From Deltaproteobacteria bacterium (GTDB lineage: Bacteria; Chloroflexota; Dehalococcoidia; Dehalococcoidales; BS750m-G39), in the NCBI GenBank assembly GCA_030603275.1, contig JAUVYB010000003.1, forward strand, positions 1-64,000: a stretch of DNA of 64,000 nucleotides, read 5' to 3'. Positions 48,052 through 56,336 of this stretch are shown here, one piece after another. Both the position numbers and the translations under genes were made by a program. The notes below the pieces were generated by a model. It saw only the letters and a program-made list of their open reading frames with translations, ran no database searches and was not told the DNA's origin. Positions within the stretch are counted from its first letter, which is position 1; the number at the start of each line of letters is the position of its first letter.

Positions 48052-48810
48052 CTACTTTTTATCGTCGTCTTTGGACATAAACATCTTGATCAGGTCTATG
48101 GGCAGCGGGAATATCAGGGTGCTGTTCTTTTCGGAAGCTATCTCGGTCAGGGTCTGCAGGTAACGCAGCTGGAGGGTAACCGGCTCCTTGGCGATAATGG
48201 CGCCGGCTTGAACCAGCTTCTCCGAGGCCTGGAACTCGCCTTCGGCGTGGATTATCTTGGCTCGCCGCTCTCTCTCCGCCTCGGCCTGAGCCGCCATCAT
48301 CCGCCTCATTTCTTCGGCAAGTTCGACCTCCTTAATCTCCACGGTGCTGACCTTCACCCCCCAGGGGTCGGTATGCTCGTCGATTATCTTCTGCAACATC
48401 TGGTTGAGCTTTTCCCTCTGTGCCAGCAGTTCATCGAGCTCGGACTGCCCCAGCACATTTCTCAGCGTGGTCTGGGCTATCTGAGAAGTGGCTCGGATGT
48501 GGTCCAGCACCTTGATTACCGAAGCCTCGGGGTCAACCACCCGGAAATAGATCACGGCATTTACCCGGACGGTGACATTGTCTTTGGTAATCACCTCCTG
48601 TGATGGCACATCCATGGTCACAACGCGCAGGTCCACCCTCTGCATGCTGTCAACAAAGGGGATGATGAAAAACAGCCCCGGCCCCTTGGCTCCCACCAGG
48701 CGCCCCAGCCGGAAAACAACCCCCCGCTCATACTCCTTGACAATCTTGATTGACATGGGCAGGAGAATGAGCACCACGACAACGATTACGCCGATAAGAA
48801 TTGGGTTCAT
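48052..48810 (-). CDS. Slipin / SPFH-domain (stomatin-like) protein
   Basis: [63 protein letters not shown]. Confidence 0.93.
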   Translation of the reverse strand: MNPILIGVIVVVVLILLPMSIKIVKEYERGVVFRLGRLVGAKGPGLFFIIPFVDSMQRVDLRVVTMDVPSQEVITKDNVTVRVNAVIYFRVVDPEASVIKVLDHIRATSQIAQTTLRNVLGQSELDELLAQREKLNQMLQKIIDEHTDPWGVKVSTVEIKEVELAEEMRRMMAAQAEAERERRAKIIHAEGEFQASEKLVQAGAIIAKEPVTLQLRYLQTLTEIASEKNSTLIFPLPIDLIKMFMSKDDDKK

Positions 48811-49107
48811 CTAGTTACCTCCTTTTTCCTTTTTAGTGACATAAAGTTTCAAGCCGTCGACCTTGGTTATAATAACCTCCTCCCCCTTGGCCACCCGTCC
48901 TTTCTCCGATATCGCTGTCCACCGTTCGCCCTCAACCAGTACCACTCCTTTAGGTTCCAGGGTAATATCAACCTCGGCCGTCCGGCCCACCAGTTCTTCA
49001 CGGCCGGCGGAGATCCGCAGGCGGTGGGCCAGGACTACCCGCTGAACGACGAAGACTATGAAAGCGGCAACACAGATAGCGATGATAACAATCAACCAAA
49101 CGTCCAT
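48811..49107 (-). CDS. NfeD C-terminal domain-only protein
   Basis: Short membrane segment plus GRTAEVDITLEPKGVVLVEGERWTAISEKGRVAKGEEVIITKVDGLKLYV. Confidence 0.85.
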   Translation of the reverse strand: MDVWLIVIIAICVAAFIVFVVQRVVLAHRLRISAGREELVGRTAEVDITLEPKGVVLVEGERWTAISEKGRVAKGEEVIITKVDGLKLYVTKKEKGGN

Positions 49108-49146
49108 TTTAAAGTTTTAAGTCTCCTCTATTGACCTTTAGCTTTT

Positions 49147-50481
49147 TTAGCTTTCTTTAGCTTTCTTAGGTTTCCTGGTAACATACAGTGTCAAGCCGTC
49201 GACCTTGTTTATAATCACCTCCTCCCCGGGTTTCACCCGGCCCTTCTCCGATACCGCCGTCCAGAGCTCGCCCTTAAAGAAGATTTCACCCTCAGGTTCC
49301 AGGGCTGCCCTGACCACGGCCGTCTTGCCTATCAGTTCCTCCCAGCCGGTGGCCGCCTGGCGGCGGTGAGTCCTTACCACCTTCTGGATGACGAAGGCGA
49401 AGAAGCCGGCCACCAGCAGCACCACCACGGCAATCAGCCAGGGGTCGACGCTGAACAACGGGCTACCCCGTGGAAACAGAATCAGTGAGCCGATAATTAA
49501 GGCCGTTATGCCCCCGGCGGTAAACAAACCGAAGCTGGTAGTGAGCACCTCGCCGACGAATAAGCCGAAGGCAAGCAGGATAAGCAGTATGCCTCCCCAC
49601 CGGGCATCGAGTACGCCCAGGGAATAGAAGGCAAGGAGCAGGCTGATGGCCCCGGCGATTCCGGGGAAGAACATCCCCGGGTTGTAAATCTCGGCGATAA
49701 TGCCCAGGCTGCCCACGCTGAGCAGGATATAGGCGATGTTGGGGTCGCTGATGGCGTGCAGGAAGCTCTCGATAAAGTTCATCTCATCCCTGACCAGTTC
49801 GTGGCCGTTGGTATTGATGGTCACCGTAGCCCCGTTGGACAGGGTGACCTCCCGCCCGTCAATCTGGGCGATGAGGCTCTCCAGGTTGTCCACCCGCAGG
49901 TCGATGAGGTTGGCGTTCAGGGCATCGACGTCGGTGAAGGACTTGCTCTCGGTGACGGCCAGCTGGGCTTCCTCTATATTGCGCCCCCGCTCCTCGGCGA
50001 TGGCCTTCATCCACTTCGCCGAAAACTCGGTTATCTTTTTCATCTGGTCTTCCGGTATCTCTTCCCCGCCCCCCGCCACCGGGTGAGCGGCGCCGATGGT
50101 TGTCCCCGGCGTCATGGCGGCGATATTGGCCGACAGGGTGATAAATGTCCCCGCCGAGGCTGCCCAGGCGCCTTTGGGCGAGACATAGACGACCACGGGG
50201 ACATCGGCGTTCATAATCTTCTGGACTATCCTCTCCGTCGTGCCCAGCAGCCCTCCCGGCGTATCTAGTTCGATGATGCAGACGGTGGCGTTCTCGTCTT
50301 CCGCCTGGTCGATGCCCCGCTCGATATAATCGGCCACGATAGGTACGATGGTGCCCTCAACGTGCAGGACTTTAACTGTCGGGGCCTGGGCGTGGGCGGT
50401 AACGGCCAGCAGGGCACCGGCTACCAGGGTGATGAAGAAGGCGATACGGAGGCTTTTGAATAAAACTTTAATCATACACAT
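49147..50481 (-). CDS. NfeD family membrane-bound ClpP-class serine protease (1510-N type)
   Basis: IIELDTPGGLLGTTERIVQKIMNADVPVVVYVSPKGAWAASAGTFITL; C-terminal NfeD OB domain. Confidence 0.93.
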   Translation of the reverse strand: MCMIKVLFKSLRIAFFITLVAGALLAVTAHAQAPTVKVLHVEGTIVPIVADYIERGIDQAEDENATVCIIELDTPGGLLGTTERIVQKIMNADVPVVVYVSPKGAWAASAGTFITLSANIAAMTPGTTIGAAHPVAGGGEEIPEDQMKKITEFSAKWMKAIAEERGRNIEEAQLAVTESKSFTDVDALNANLIDLRVDNLESLIAQIDGREVTLSNGATVTINTNGHELVRDEMNFIESFLHAISDPNIAYILLSVGSLGIIAEIYNPGMFFPGIAGAISLLLAFYSLGVLDARWGGILLILLAFGLFVGEVLTTSFGLFTAGGITALIIGSLILFPRGSPLFSVDPWLIAVVVLLVAGFFAFVIQKVVRTHRRQAATGWEELIGKTAVVRAALEPEGEIFFKGELWTAVSEKGRVKPGEEVIINKVDGLTLYVTRKPKKAKES

Positions 50482-50549
50482 GTAGTCCTATCAAAGGGAT
50501 GTGAATAAGATTATATATTGGTTACACCACCTTTGTAAAGAATATTCAG

Positions 50550-50578
50550 TTGAATAGCCAGCAGAGTAGTGTTAAAAT
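50550..50578 (+). promoter_or_regulatory. Candidate sigma70 promoter for hisZ
   Basis: TTGAAT-17 bp-TAAAAT; the -10 ends only 9 nt before the hisZ ATG at 50588. Confidence 0.5.
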
Positions 50579-50587
50579 TTACCAGCT

Positions 50588-51814
50588 ATGAAGACGCAGC
50601 GGTGCAAAGGAACGCGGGACCTATCACCCGGGGAGATGGCGGTCTTCCGCCTCATTGAGGGCGCCTTCCGGGACGCATGCCTCAACTGGGGCTATAAAGA
50701 AGTCAGGACGCCGACCCTGGAGTACCTGCACCTGTTCACCTCGGTAGGCACGCTCACTCCGGGCATGCTGGGACGGGTATATTCCTTCCTGGACTGGGAC
50801 GGCTGGAGCGGGGAAAGGGTGGTGCTTAGACCCGACGGCACCATTCCCGTCGCCCGCCTTTATATAGACAGCATGGAGAAAGAGAAGCTGGCAAAGCTCT
50901 TCTATGTGGCTAATACCTTCATCTTCGAGGCCACCGGTGAAAAAACCAGAGAAAGATGGCAGTGCGGGGCGGAGCTTTTAGGAGTCAGTTCCCCCTCGGC
51001 TGATGTCGAGCTGGTAATGCTGGCGCTGGAGGTTTTGCAGAGGCTTCAGATTGACGGTGTTAAGCTCAAAGTGTCCCACGCCGGTTTAATCCGGGCGCTG
51101 CTGGCACGGCTGGGGCTGAGTTCCGAAGAGCAGGCCAGGGTATTCGACCGCATTCTGGATGGCGATGGTAAGGAGCTGGCCGAGTTGGGACTTGACCGGA
51201 CCGAGCTGGAAACCCTGTCCGCCCTGCTTGGGCTTAAAGGGAAGGCGTCTACCTTCGTAAAGGGCTTAAAGGCTCTATTTGACCCCGATTTAGCCGGGCT
51301 CCAGCCGGGTATTGACGATCTGGTCAGCGTCGCCGGGCTTCTGGAGGCTCTGGGCGCCGATTACCAGATTGACCTGGCTTCGGTGAGGGACTTTGAGTAC
51401 TACACCGGCGCCATCTTCCAGATTTTCCGGGGTAAAGATAAAATAGGCGGCGGCGGCCGCTATGACGCCCTTATCCCGCTGATGGGAGGTAAAGATACTC
51501 CCGCCTCGGGTGTTGCCCTTTACCTTGACCGCCTCATGGGGCTGGTAAAGCCGGAGGCTCTGATTGAGCCTGAAACACCGGGGATTCTGGTTAGGGCAAA
51601 GCCGGAAGCGGCCAAAGAGGGCTTTAATCTTGTTGCCCGCTTACATGAAGCCGGTTACAGGGCGGAGTTCAATCTGGGGGCACAAAGTGGGGCTGACTTC
51701 GGCTGGACGCTTGATGTTCAGAGCCAGGCGCCCAAATTTATCCTGACTGACCGGGCTGAGAAGAAGTTTGAGGCTCAAACTGTTAACGAGGTTTTAAAGT
51801 TACTAGCGAGATAA
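50588..51814 (+). CDS. hisZ: ATP phosphoribosyltransferase regulatory subunit HisZ
   Basis: HisRS-like fold: KGTRDLSPGEMAVFRLIEGAFRDACLNWGYKEVRTPTLE; GGGGRYDALIPLMGG. Confidence 0.88.
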   Translation: MKTQRCKGTRDLSPGEMAVFRLIEGAFRDACLNWGYKEVRTPTLEYLHLFTSVGTLTPGMLGRVYSFLDWDGWSGERVVLRPDGTIPVARLYIDSMEKEKLAKLFYVANTFIFEATGEKTRERWQCGAELLGVSSPSADVELVMLALEVLQRLQIDGVKLKVSHAGLIRALLARLGLSSEEQARVFDRILDGDGKELAELGLDRTELETLSALLGLKGKASTFVKGLKALFDPDLAGLQPGIDDLVSVAGLLEALGADYQIDLASVRDFEYYTGAIFQIFRGKDKIGGGGRYDALIPLMGGKDTPASGVALYLDRLMGLVKPEALIEPETPGILVRAKPEAAKEGFNLVARLHEAGYRAEFNLGAQSGADFGWTLDVQSQAPKFILTDRAEKKFEAQTVNEVLKLLAR

Positions 51815-53223
51815 AAATAGCCCTGCCCAAAGGCCGCCTGCTGGCGGAAACCGCCGCGCGCCTCAAGGAAGCGGGCTGGGGTCTTGATGGCTATAACGCC
51901 TCGGCGCGCCTTTACCGGGTTAAGTCACGGAATTTCCCCCGGCTCTCGGCCAAGATGTTCCACGAACGGGACATCCCCGTACAGGTGGCCATCGGCAACT
52001 ACGACCTGGGCATCTGCGGCTCGGACTGGATTGAGGAGCTTATGGTCAAATACCCCAGCAGCGCCTTAATGAAGGTAGGACTGCTGGGATACGGCCAGAG
52101 CGCCCTGTATGTGGCTGTCAGCCCCGATGAGGGTATATCTACGGTGGAGACGGTGAGGCAAAGGTCTGGCGTTGTCCGTATCGCCAGCGAGTACCCCAAC
52201 CTGGCCGAGCAATTTGCCATCAACCTGCGGTTAAGGCGGTTCGGTGTCTTTCCCCTGTGGGGGGCGGCGGAAGCCTATCCCCCGGAAAGCGCCGATTTAG
52301 CCCTGGTCTGCGGAACTGAAGAGGGGCTGGCTGACTGCGGGCTGGCGCCGATAGCTAAGGTGCTTACTGTCAGCGCCTGCCTGGTCGCCAACCGTAACAG
52401 CTGGGAAGCTAAAGACATGAAAGATGTGGTGGCTTCCATCTATGATAAGGCAGCGGCTCAGGAAGCCGAACCGGAAATTACTCGGGTCTCAGGCCGGCGT
52501 CCCCGCAAATCTAAGCTCTTCCCCCCCGGCGCCGATGGCGATATAATCCGCCTGGCTTTACCCGACGGGCACCAGCAGTCGCCCACTTTTGACCTTTTGA
52601 GCAAAGCGGGCATCGGCCTTGACGATTACCCCTCCCCCACGGGCAACCGCCGCCCCGCCACCGACCTCGCCGGCGTGGCTATCAAGGTCATCCGGCCGCA
52701 GGACATGCCCCTGCAGGTGGCCAGCGGCAACTTTGACCTGGCCGTTACCGGCCGGGACTGGCTGCGTGAGCACCTCTGCCAGTTTCCCACCAGCCCGGTT
52801 AAGGAGCTGCTTGACCTCAGGTCGGGCAGGGTCAGAATCGTGGCGGTGGTGAGTAATGATATGCCGGTGGCCGATGCCTCTGACCTGATAAAGTTCAGCG
52901 CCGGGCGGACGGCGCCGCTAAGGGTGGCTTCGGAGTACATCAATATCGCCGATAAGTATGCCCGGGACAACCACCTCGGCTCGTACCGGGTGGTGCCCAC
53001 CTGGGGAGCCACCGAGGCCTTTCTCCCCGAGGACGCCGACCTGCTCATTGAGAATACCGAGACCGGTGGGACTATAGCCCGTCACAACCTCAAGATTATC
53101 GACACTCTTTTCGAGTCGACCGCCTGCCTCATCGGCAGTAGCCGGAGAGTGGCTAATGCTGTGAAGCGGGGGAAGATAAACGCCATTATCCAGGCTCTGC
53201 AAACGGGGGTGAAGCTAAATTGA
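51811..53223 (+). CDS. hisG: ATP phosphoribosyltransferase: two HisG-like domains in one ORF (start codon unclear; homology begins at codon 51811 ATA)
   Basis: IKIALPKGRLLAETAARLKEAGW upstream of the tracked start at 51955; second copy begins IIRLALPDGHQQSPTFDLLSKAGI; LIENTETGGTIARHNL PRPP-loop-like motif in the second copy. Confidence 0.88.
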   Translation: MKIALPKGRLLAETAARLKEAGWGLDGYNASARLYRVKSRNFPRLSAKMFHERDIPVQVAIGNYDLGICGSDWIEELMVKYPSSALMKVGLLGYGQSALYVAVSPDEGISTVETVRQRSGVVRIASEYPNLAEQFAINLRLRRFGVFPLWGAAEAYPPESADLALVCGTEEGLADCGLAPIAKVLTVSACLVANRNSWEAKDMKDVVASIYDKAAAQEAEPEITRVSGRRPRKSKLFPPGADGDIIRLALPDGHQQSPTFDLLSKAGIGLDDYPSPTGNRRPATDLAGVAIKVIRPQDMPLQVASGNFDLAVTGRDWLREHLCQFPTSPVKELLDLRSGRVRIVAVVSNDMPVADASDLIKFSAGRTAPLRVASEYINIADKYARDNHLGSYRVVPTWGATEAFLPEDADLLIENTETGGTIARHNLKIIDTLFESTACLIGSSRRVANAVKRGKINAIIQALQTGVKLN

Positions 53224-54485
53224 AAATCATTGAAGGTTTCAAGCTGGCAGAAGAGGTATTATCCCGGCGCGCCTCTACCGAGTTCTACGATAATAACCTG
53301 GAGCCAGAGGTCAGGCAGATAATTGACGAGGTGCGCGGCGGTGGAGACGCCGCCCTTTTCGGCTGCACCTTAAAGTTTGACCGGGTAAAGCTCAGCTCGC
53401 TGGAGGTGAGTAAAAAGCAGATAAAGGACGCCTACCGGCAGGTAGATGAGGGGCTAATATCAGCCCTCAAGCTGGCGGCGGACAGGATAGGCGCATTCCA
53501 CCGGAAGCAGAAAGATATGCTGGCTAAACCGCCCTCGGGTCAGCTGATACGCCCGCTGGAGCGTGTCGGTGTCTATGCCCCCGGCGGAACAGCTTCTTAT
53601 CCCTCTACGGTGCTGATGACGGCGGTGCCGGCCAGGGTAGCCGGCGTTAAGGAGGTCATACTGGCCACCCCGCCCCGACCCGACGGCGCCGTTTCTCCGG
53701 TAACACTGGTCGCCGCCGATATCGCCGGCGTTGACCGCGTCTTCTCCATAGGCGGGGCTCAGGCCATCGCCGCCCTCGCCTTCGGCACCGAGTCCGTGCC
53801 CGCGGTGGACAAGATTTGCGGCCCCGGTAATATCTTCGTCGTTCTGGCCAAGAAACTGGTCTACGGCGTGGTGGATATTGACGGCCTTCCCGGCCCCAGC
53901 GAGGTAATCGTCATCGCCGACGGGACGGCTAGCCCTGCCTACTGCGCCGCCGACCTTCTGGCCCAGGCGGAGCACGACCCCCTGGCCTCGGCCATCTTAA
54001 TCACTACCTCAAAGCGCCTGGCTGATGAGGTCAATCAAGAGGTGGAAAAGCAGTTAAAAGGTCTGGAGCGCCGGGCTATCGCCGCCGAATCCCTGCAGAA
54101 ACAGGGGGTAATAGCGGTGGTGGCTGATATTAACCAGGCGATAGAACTGGCCAACCTCTATGCCCCTGAGCACCTCTGCCTGATGGTAAAGGACGCCGAT
54201 GCCCTCGTCGGGCGGCTAACCAATGCCGGCTGTATCGTTACCGGGGAAAGCGCCACGGTGGTGCTGGGCGATTATGTCTTCGGCCCCAGCCACGTGCTGC
54301 CCACCGGGGCTACCGCCCGCTTCGGCTCACCGCTTAATGTGCTTGATTTCGTTAAAATTACCAGCCTGCTCAATGTCGATAAGGCCAGCCTGAAAAAATT
54401 GGGCAAGGCTGCTGCGGCTATCGCCAGGGCGGAGGGTTTCGAGGCTCACGCCCGTGCTGTGGAAAAGAGACTGGAGGCCGATTAG
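53220..54485 (+). CDS. hisD: Histidinol dehydrogenase
   Basis: GVYAPGGTASYPSTVLMTAVPARVAGV; GPGNIFV; GPSEVIVIAD; AEHDPLASAILIT; TTG start overlapping the hisG stop. Confidence 0.96.
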   Translation: MKIIEGFKLAEEVLSRRASTEFYDNNLEPEVRQIIDEVRGGGDAALFGCTLKFDRVKLSSLEVSKKQIKDAYRQVDEGLISALKLAADRIGAFHRKQKDMLAKPPSGQLIRPLERVGVYAPGGTASYPSTVLMTAVPARVAGVKEVILATPPRPDGAVSPVTLVAADIAGVDRVFSIGGAQAIAALAFGTESVPAVDKICGPGNIFVVLAKKLVYGVVDIDGLPGPSEVIVIADGTASPAYCAADLLAQAEHDPLASAILITTSKRLADEVNQEVEKQLKGLERRAIAAESLQKQGVIAVVADINQAIELANLYAPEHLCLMVKDADALVGRLTNAGCIVTGESATVVLGDYVFGPSHVLPTGATARFGSPLNVLDFVKITSLLNVDKASLKKLGKAAAAIARAEGFEAHARAVEKRLEAD

Positions 54486-54494
54486 CAGGCAATA

Positions 54495-54523
54495 TTGACA
54501 AATTATTCTCCTTATGTTAAAGT
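54495..54523 (+). promoter_or_regulatory. Candidate internal promoter for the hisC leader
   Basis: TTGACA-17 bp-TAAAGT. Confidence 0.45.
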
Positions 54524-54545
54524 GAGCCAGATAGGTAAGAGGGAG

Positions 54546-54629
54546 ATGTTAATTTATACTACCGCCCACTACTACTATTATTACTATTACTACGCGTTTA
54601 CCGGGCGCATCGGCACGCTTGGGGGGTAG
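54546..54629 (+). CDS. Tyr-rich leader peptide MLIYTTAHYYYYYYYYAFTGRIGTLGG* (27 aa)
   Basis: ATG after AGAGGGAG; codons 9-16 are eight consecutive Tyr codons (TAC TAC TAT TAT TAC TAT TAC TAC); stop TAG at 54627. Confidence 0.8.
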   Translation: MLIYTTAHYYYYYYYYAFTGRIGTLGG

Positions 54630-54709
54630 TTTAGCGCAGATTTAGAAACTAAGCAGGAACCAAATAAGAAAAACAGAAAAAACCCTCCCAGGCGGAGGGA
54701 ATTTTGTTT
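54601..54709 (+). promoter_or_regulatory. Transcription attenuator: 1:2 hairpin, 2:3 antiterminator, 3:4 terminator
   Basis: 54601-54607 can pair with 54616-54622; CTTGGGGGGT (54618-54627) with ACCCTCCCAG (54682-54691); CCCTCC-CAGGC-GGAGGG (54683-54699) followed by AATTTTGTTT. Confidence 0.78.
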
Positions 54710-54738
54710 ATATAGGACATAGAAAGGGAGATAAAGAG

Positions 54739-55842
54739 ATGTCTAAAGAGGGGATAGTCAAACTGATAAGGCCGGATCTGGTTAATATCACCGGCTATGC
54801 CGCCAGCAAGTCGGTGGAAGAGGTGGCCGCCTCGGCCAGATTTCCGATAAACGGCGTCATCAAGCTGGATGCCAACGAAAATCCGTACGGCTGCTCGCCA
54901 AAGGTAATGGAGGCACTGAGCAAGTATGATTCTTTTAGTGTTTACCCTGACGCTGGCCAGAGGGAGCTCAGGAAATTGCTTGAGGGCTATGTCGGCGTCG
55001 GCGCCGAGCATATTGTCGCCAGCGGCGGCAGTGACCAGATGATAGGCCTTATTATGCAGCTGTTTGTTAGCCCCGGCGACGAGGTGATAAACTGTCCGCC
55101 TACCTTTGATATATTTCGTTTTGCGGTGGTACTGTGCAACGGCAGGCTGGTTGAGGTGCCCAGGGATGAAAACTACAATGTAGATGTAGCTGCGGTCAAG
55201 AAGGCGATAACCAAAAAGACCAAGCTGATACTGCTGGTCAACCCCAATAACCCCACCGGCACCCCCACTCCCCAGAAGGATATACTGGAGTTACTGGATA
55301 CCGGCGTGCCCGTGCTGGCCGACGAGGCTTACGTTGAGTTCAGCGGTGAGACCGTTACCCCGCTGGTCACCCGGTACGATAACCTGATGGTGCTCAGGAC
55401 ATTCAGCAAGTGGGCGGGCCTGGCCAGTTTCAGGATTGGCTATGGTATCTTCACTCCCGAGATTGCTAATTACATATTAAATATAAAGATGCCCTACAGC
55501 GTAAGCGCCGCTTCCCAGATTGCGGTGAGGGAGTCCCTGAAGGACCGTGACTTTTTGATGGAGAGGGTAAAGGCTATAGTCGCCGAAAGAGACCGGCTCT
55601 TTGAAGAGCTCAAAAAGATAGAGTGGCTAAAACCCTTCCCTTCAAAAGCCAACTTCATCTTCTGCCACGTTCTGAACGGCACGGCCAGGCAGATATATGA
55701 AGGGTTGCTGGACAGGAGTATATTAATCCGCTATGCCGGCAATCACCTGCTGAAGGACGCTATTCGCATTGGCGTGGGCAAACCGGAGCATACCGACATC
55801 CTGATTAAGGCAATCAGGGAGATAGAGGCAGAGAGAGCTTAG
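54739..55842 (+). CDS. hisC: Histidinol-phosphate (possibly also aromatic) aminotransferase
   Basis: KLDANENPYGCSPKVMEAL; LVNPNNPTGT; DEAYVEFSGE; FSKWAGLASFRIGYGI. Confidence 0.93.
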   Translation: MSKEGIVKLIRPDLVNITGYAASKSVEEVAASARFPINGVIKLDANENPYGCSPKVMEALSKYDSFSVYPDAGQRELRKLLEGYVGVGAEHIVASGGSDQMIGLIMQLFVSPGDEVINCPPTFDIFRFAVVLCNGRLVEVPRDENYNVDVAAVKKAITKKTKLILLVNPNNPTGTPTPQKDILELLDTGVPVLADEAYVEFSGETVTPLVTRYDNLMVLRTFSKWAGLASFRIGYGIFTPEIANYILNIKMPYSVSAASQIAVRESLKDRDFLMERVKAIVAERDRLFEELKKIEWLKPFPSKANFIFCHVLNGTARQIYEGLLDRSILIRYAGNHLLKDAIRIGVGKPEHTDILIKAIREIEAERA

Positions 55843-55869
55843 ACTATCCCATCTTTAGAGGATTTTTAA

Positions 55870-55985
55870 GAGGGGGGCGTTAAGCCCCTCTCTCTTTTTC
55901 CCCACCCCCTTTTATATCTATTCCCGCCCTCCCACCCTTATATGGAAAAGAGGGGGCTTTGCCCCCTCTTAAACACCCCCTTATG
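55870..55985 (+). repeat. Intergenic modular repeat copy
   Basis: ccacccccttttatatctattcccgccctcccaccc...aaaagagggggctttgccccctcttaaacaccccc. Confidence 0.7.
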
Positions 55986-56153
55986 TTGCCACCGCTATTG
56001 TTGACGGCGGCGGCGGCGGTGGTAGTAGTGTATAATAATACTGATTTAAGGAGGGGAAGCAACACCGACGTAGCCATCGCCACCACCATGCCTTCTTCTG
56101 TTTGCAATAATTAACAGTTTTACCTATATTGCTAGAATTAGTGTTGTATACAC

Positions 56154-56182
56154 TTGACAAGCTATTAAGTGATGTATATAAT
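56154..56182 (+). promoter_or_regulatory. Consensus sigma70 promoter P1 of hth-hisB
   Basis: TTGACA (56154-56159), 17-bp spacer, TATAAT (56177-56182). Confidence 0.8.
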
Positions 56183-56184
56183 AA

Positions 56185-56199
56185 TTAACAGACTGTTAA
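56185..56199. promoter_or_regulatory. Candidate operator O1, perfect dyad TTAACAG-A-CTGTTAA
   Basis: 15-bp perfect palindrome centred 10 bp downstream of the P1 -10; core AACA-N3-TGTT. Confidence 0.7.
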
Positions 56200-56271
56200 T
56201 AATAAACAACGTAATATTAACTATAGACAACAATATTACCTTAGGTTACGATAGTTATGTATCATGTGCGC

Positions 56272-56300
56272 TTGACAAACTGTGAAGAATGGTATATAAT
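56272..56300 (+). promoter_or_regulatory. Consensus sigma70 promoter P2 of hth-hisB
   Basis: TTGACA (56272-56277), 17-bp spacer, TATAAT (56295-56300). Confidence 0.8.
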
Positions 56301-56304
56301 ATAC

Positions 56305-56315
56305 AACATGATGTT
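56305..56315. promoter_or_regulatory. Candidate operator O2, AACAT-G-ATGTT
   Basis: Perfect dyad centred 10 bp downstream of the P2 -10; core AACA-N3-TGTT. Confidence 0.65.
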
Positions 56316-56325
56316 TGGTATAGAC

Positions 56326-56336
56326 AACATTCTGTT
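56326..56336. promoter_or_regulatory. Candidate operator O3, AACATTCTGTT
   Basis: Third AACA-N3-TGTT core, 21 bp centre to centre from O2. Confidence 0.55.

Noticed and set aside
48052-50481. Slipin plus two NfeD proteins as a new system
   Set aside because: SPFH/NfeD pairing is a known common arrangement; the extra short NfeD is only a minor variation.
55880-56107. Minus-strand 75-aa ORF with TTTTAAAAV runs
   Set aside because: Mirror of the GCG/GTA low-complexity tract and a repeat copy; no independent support.
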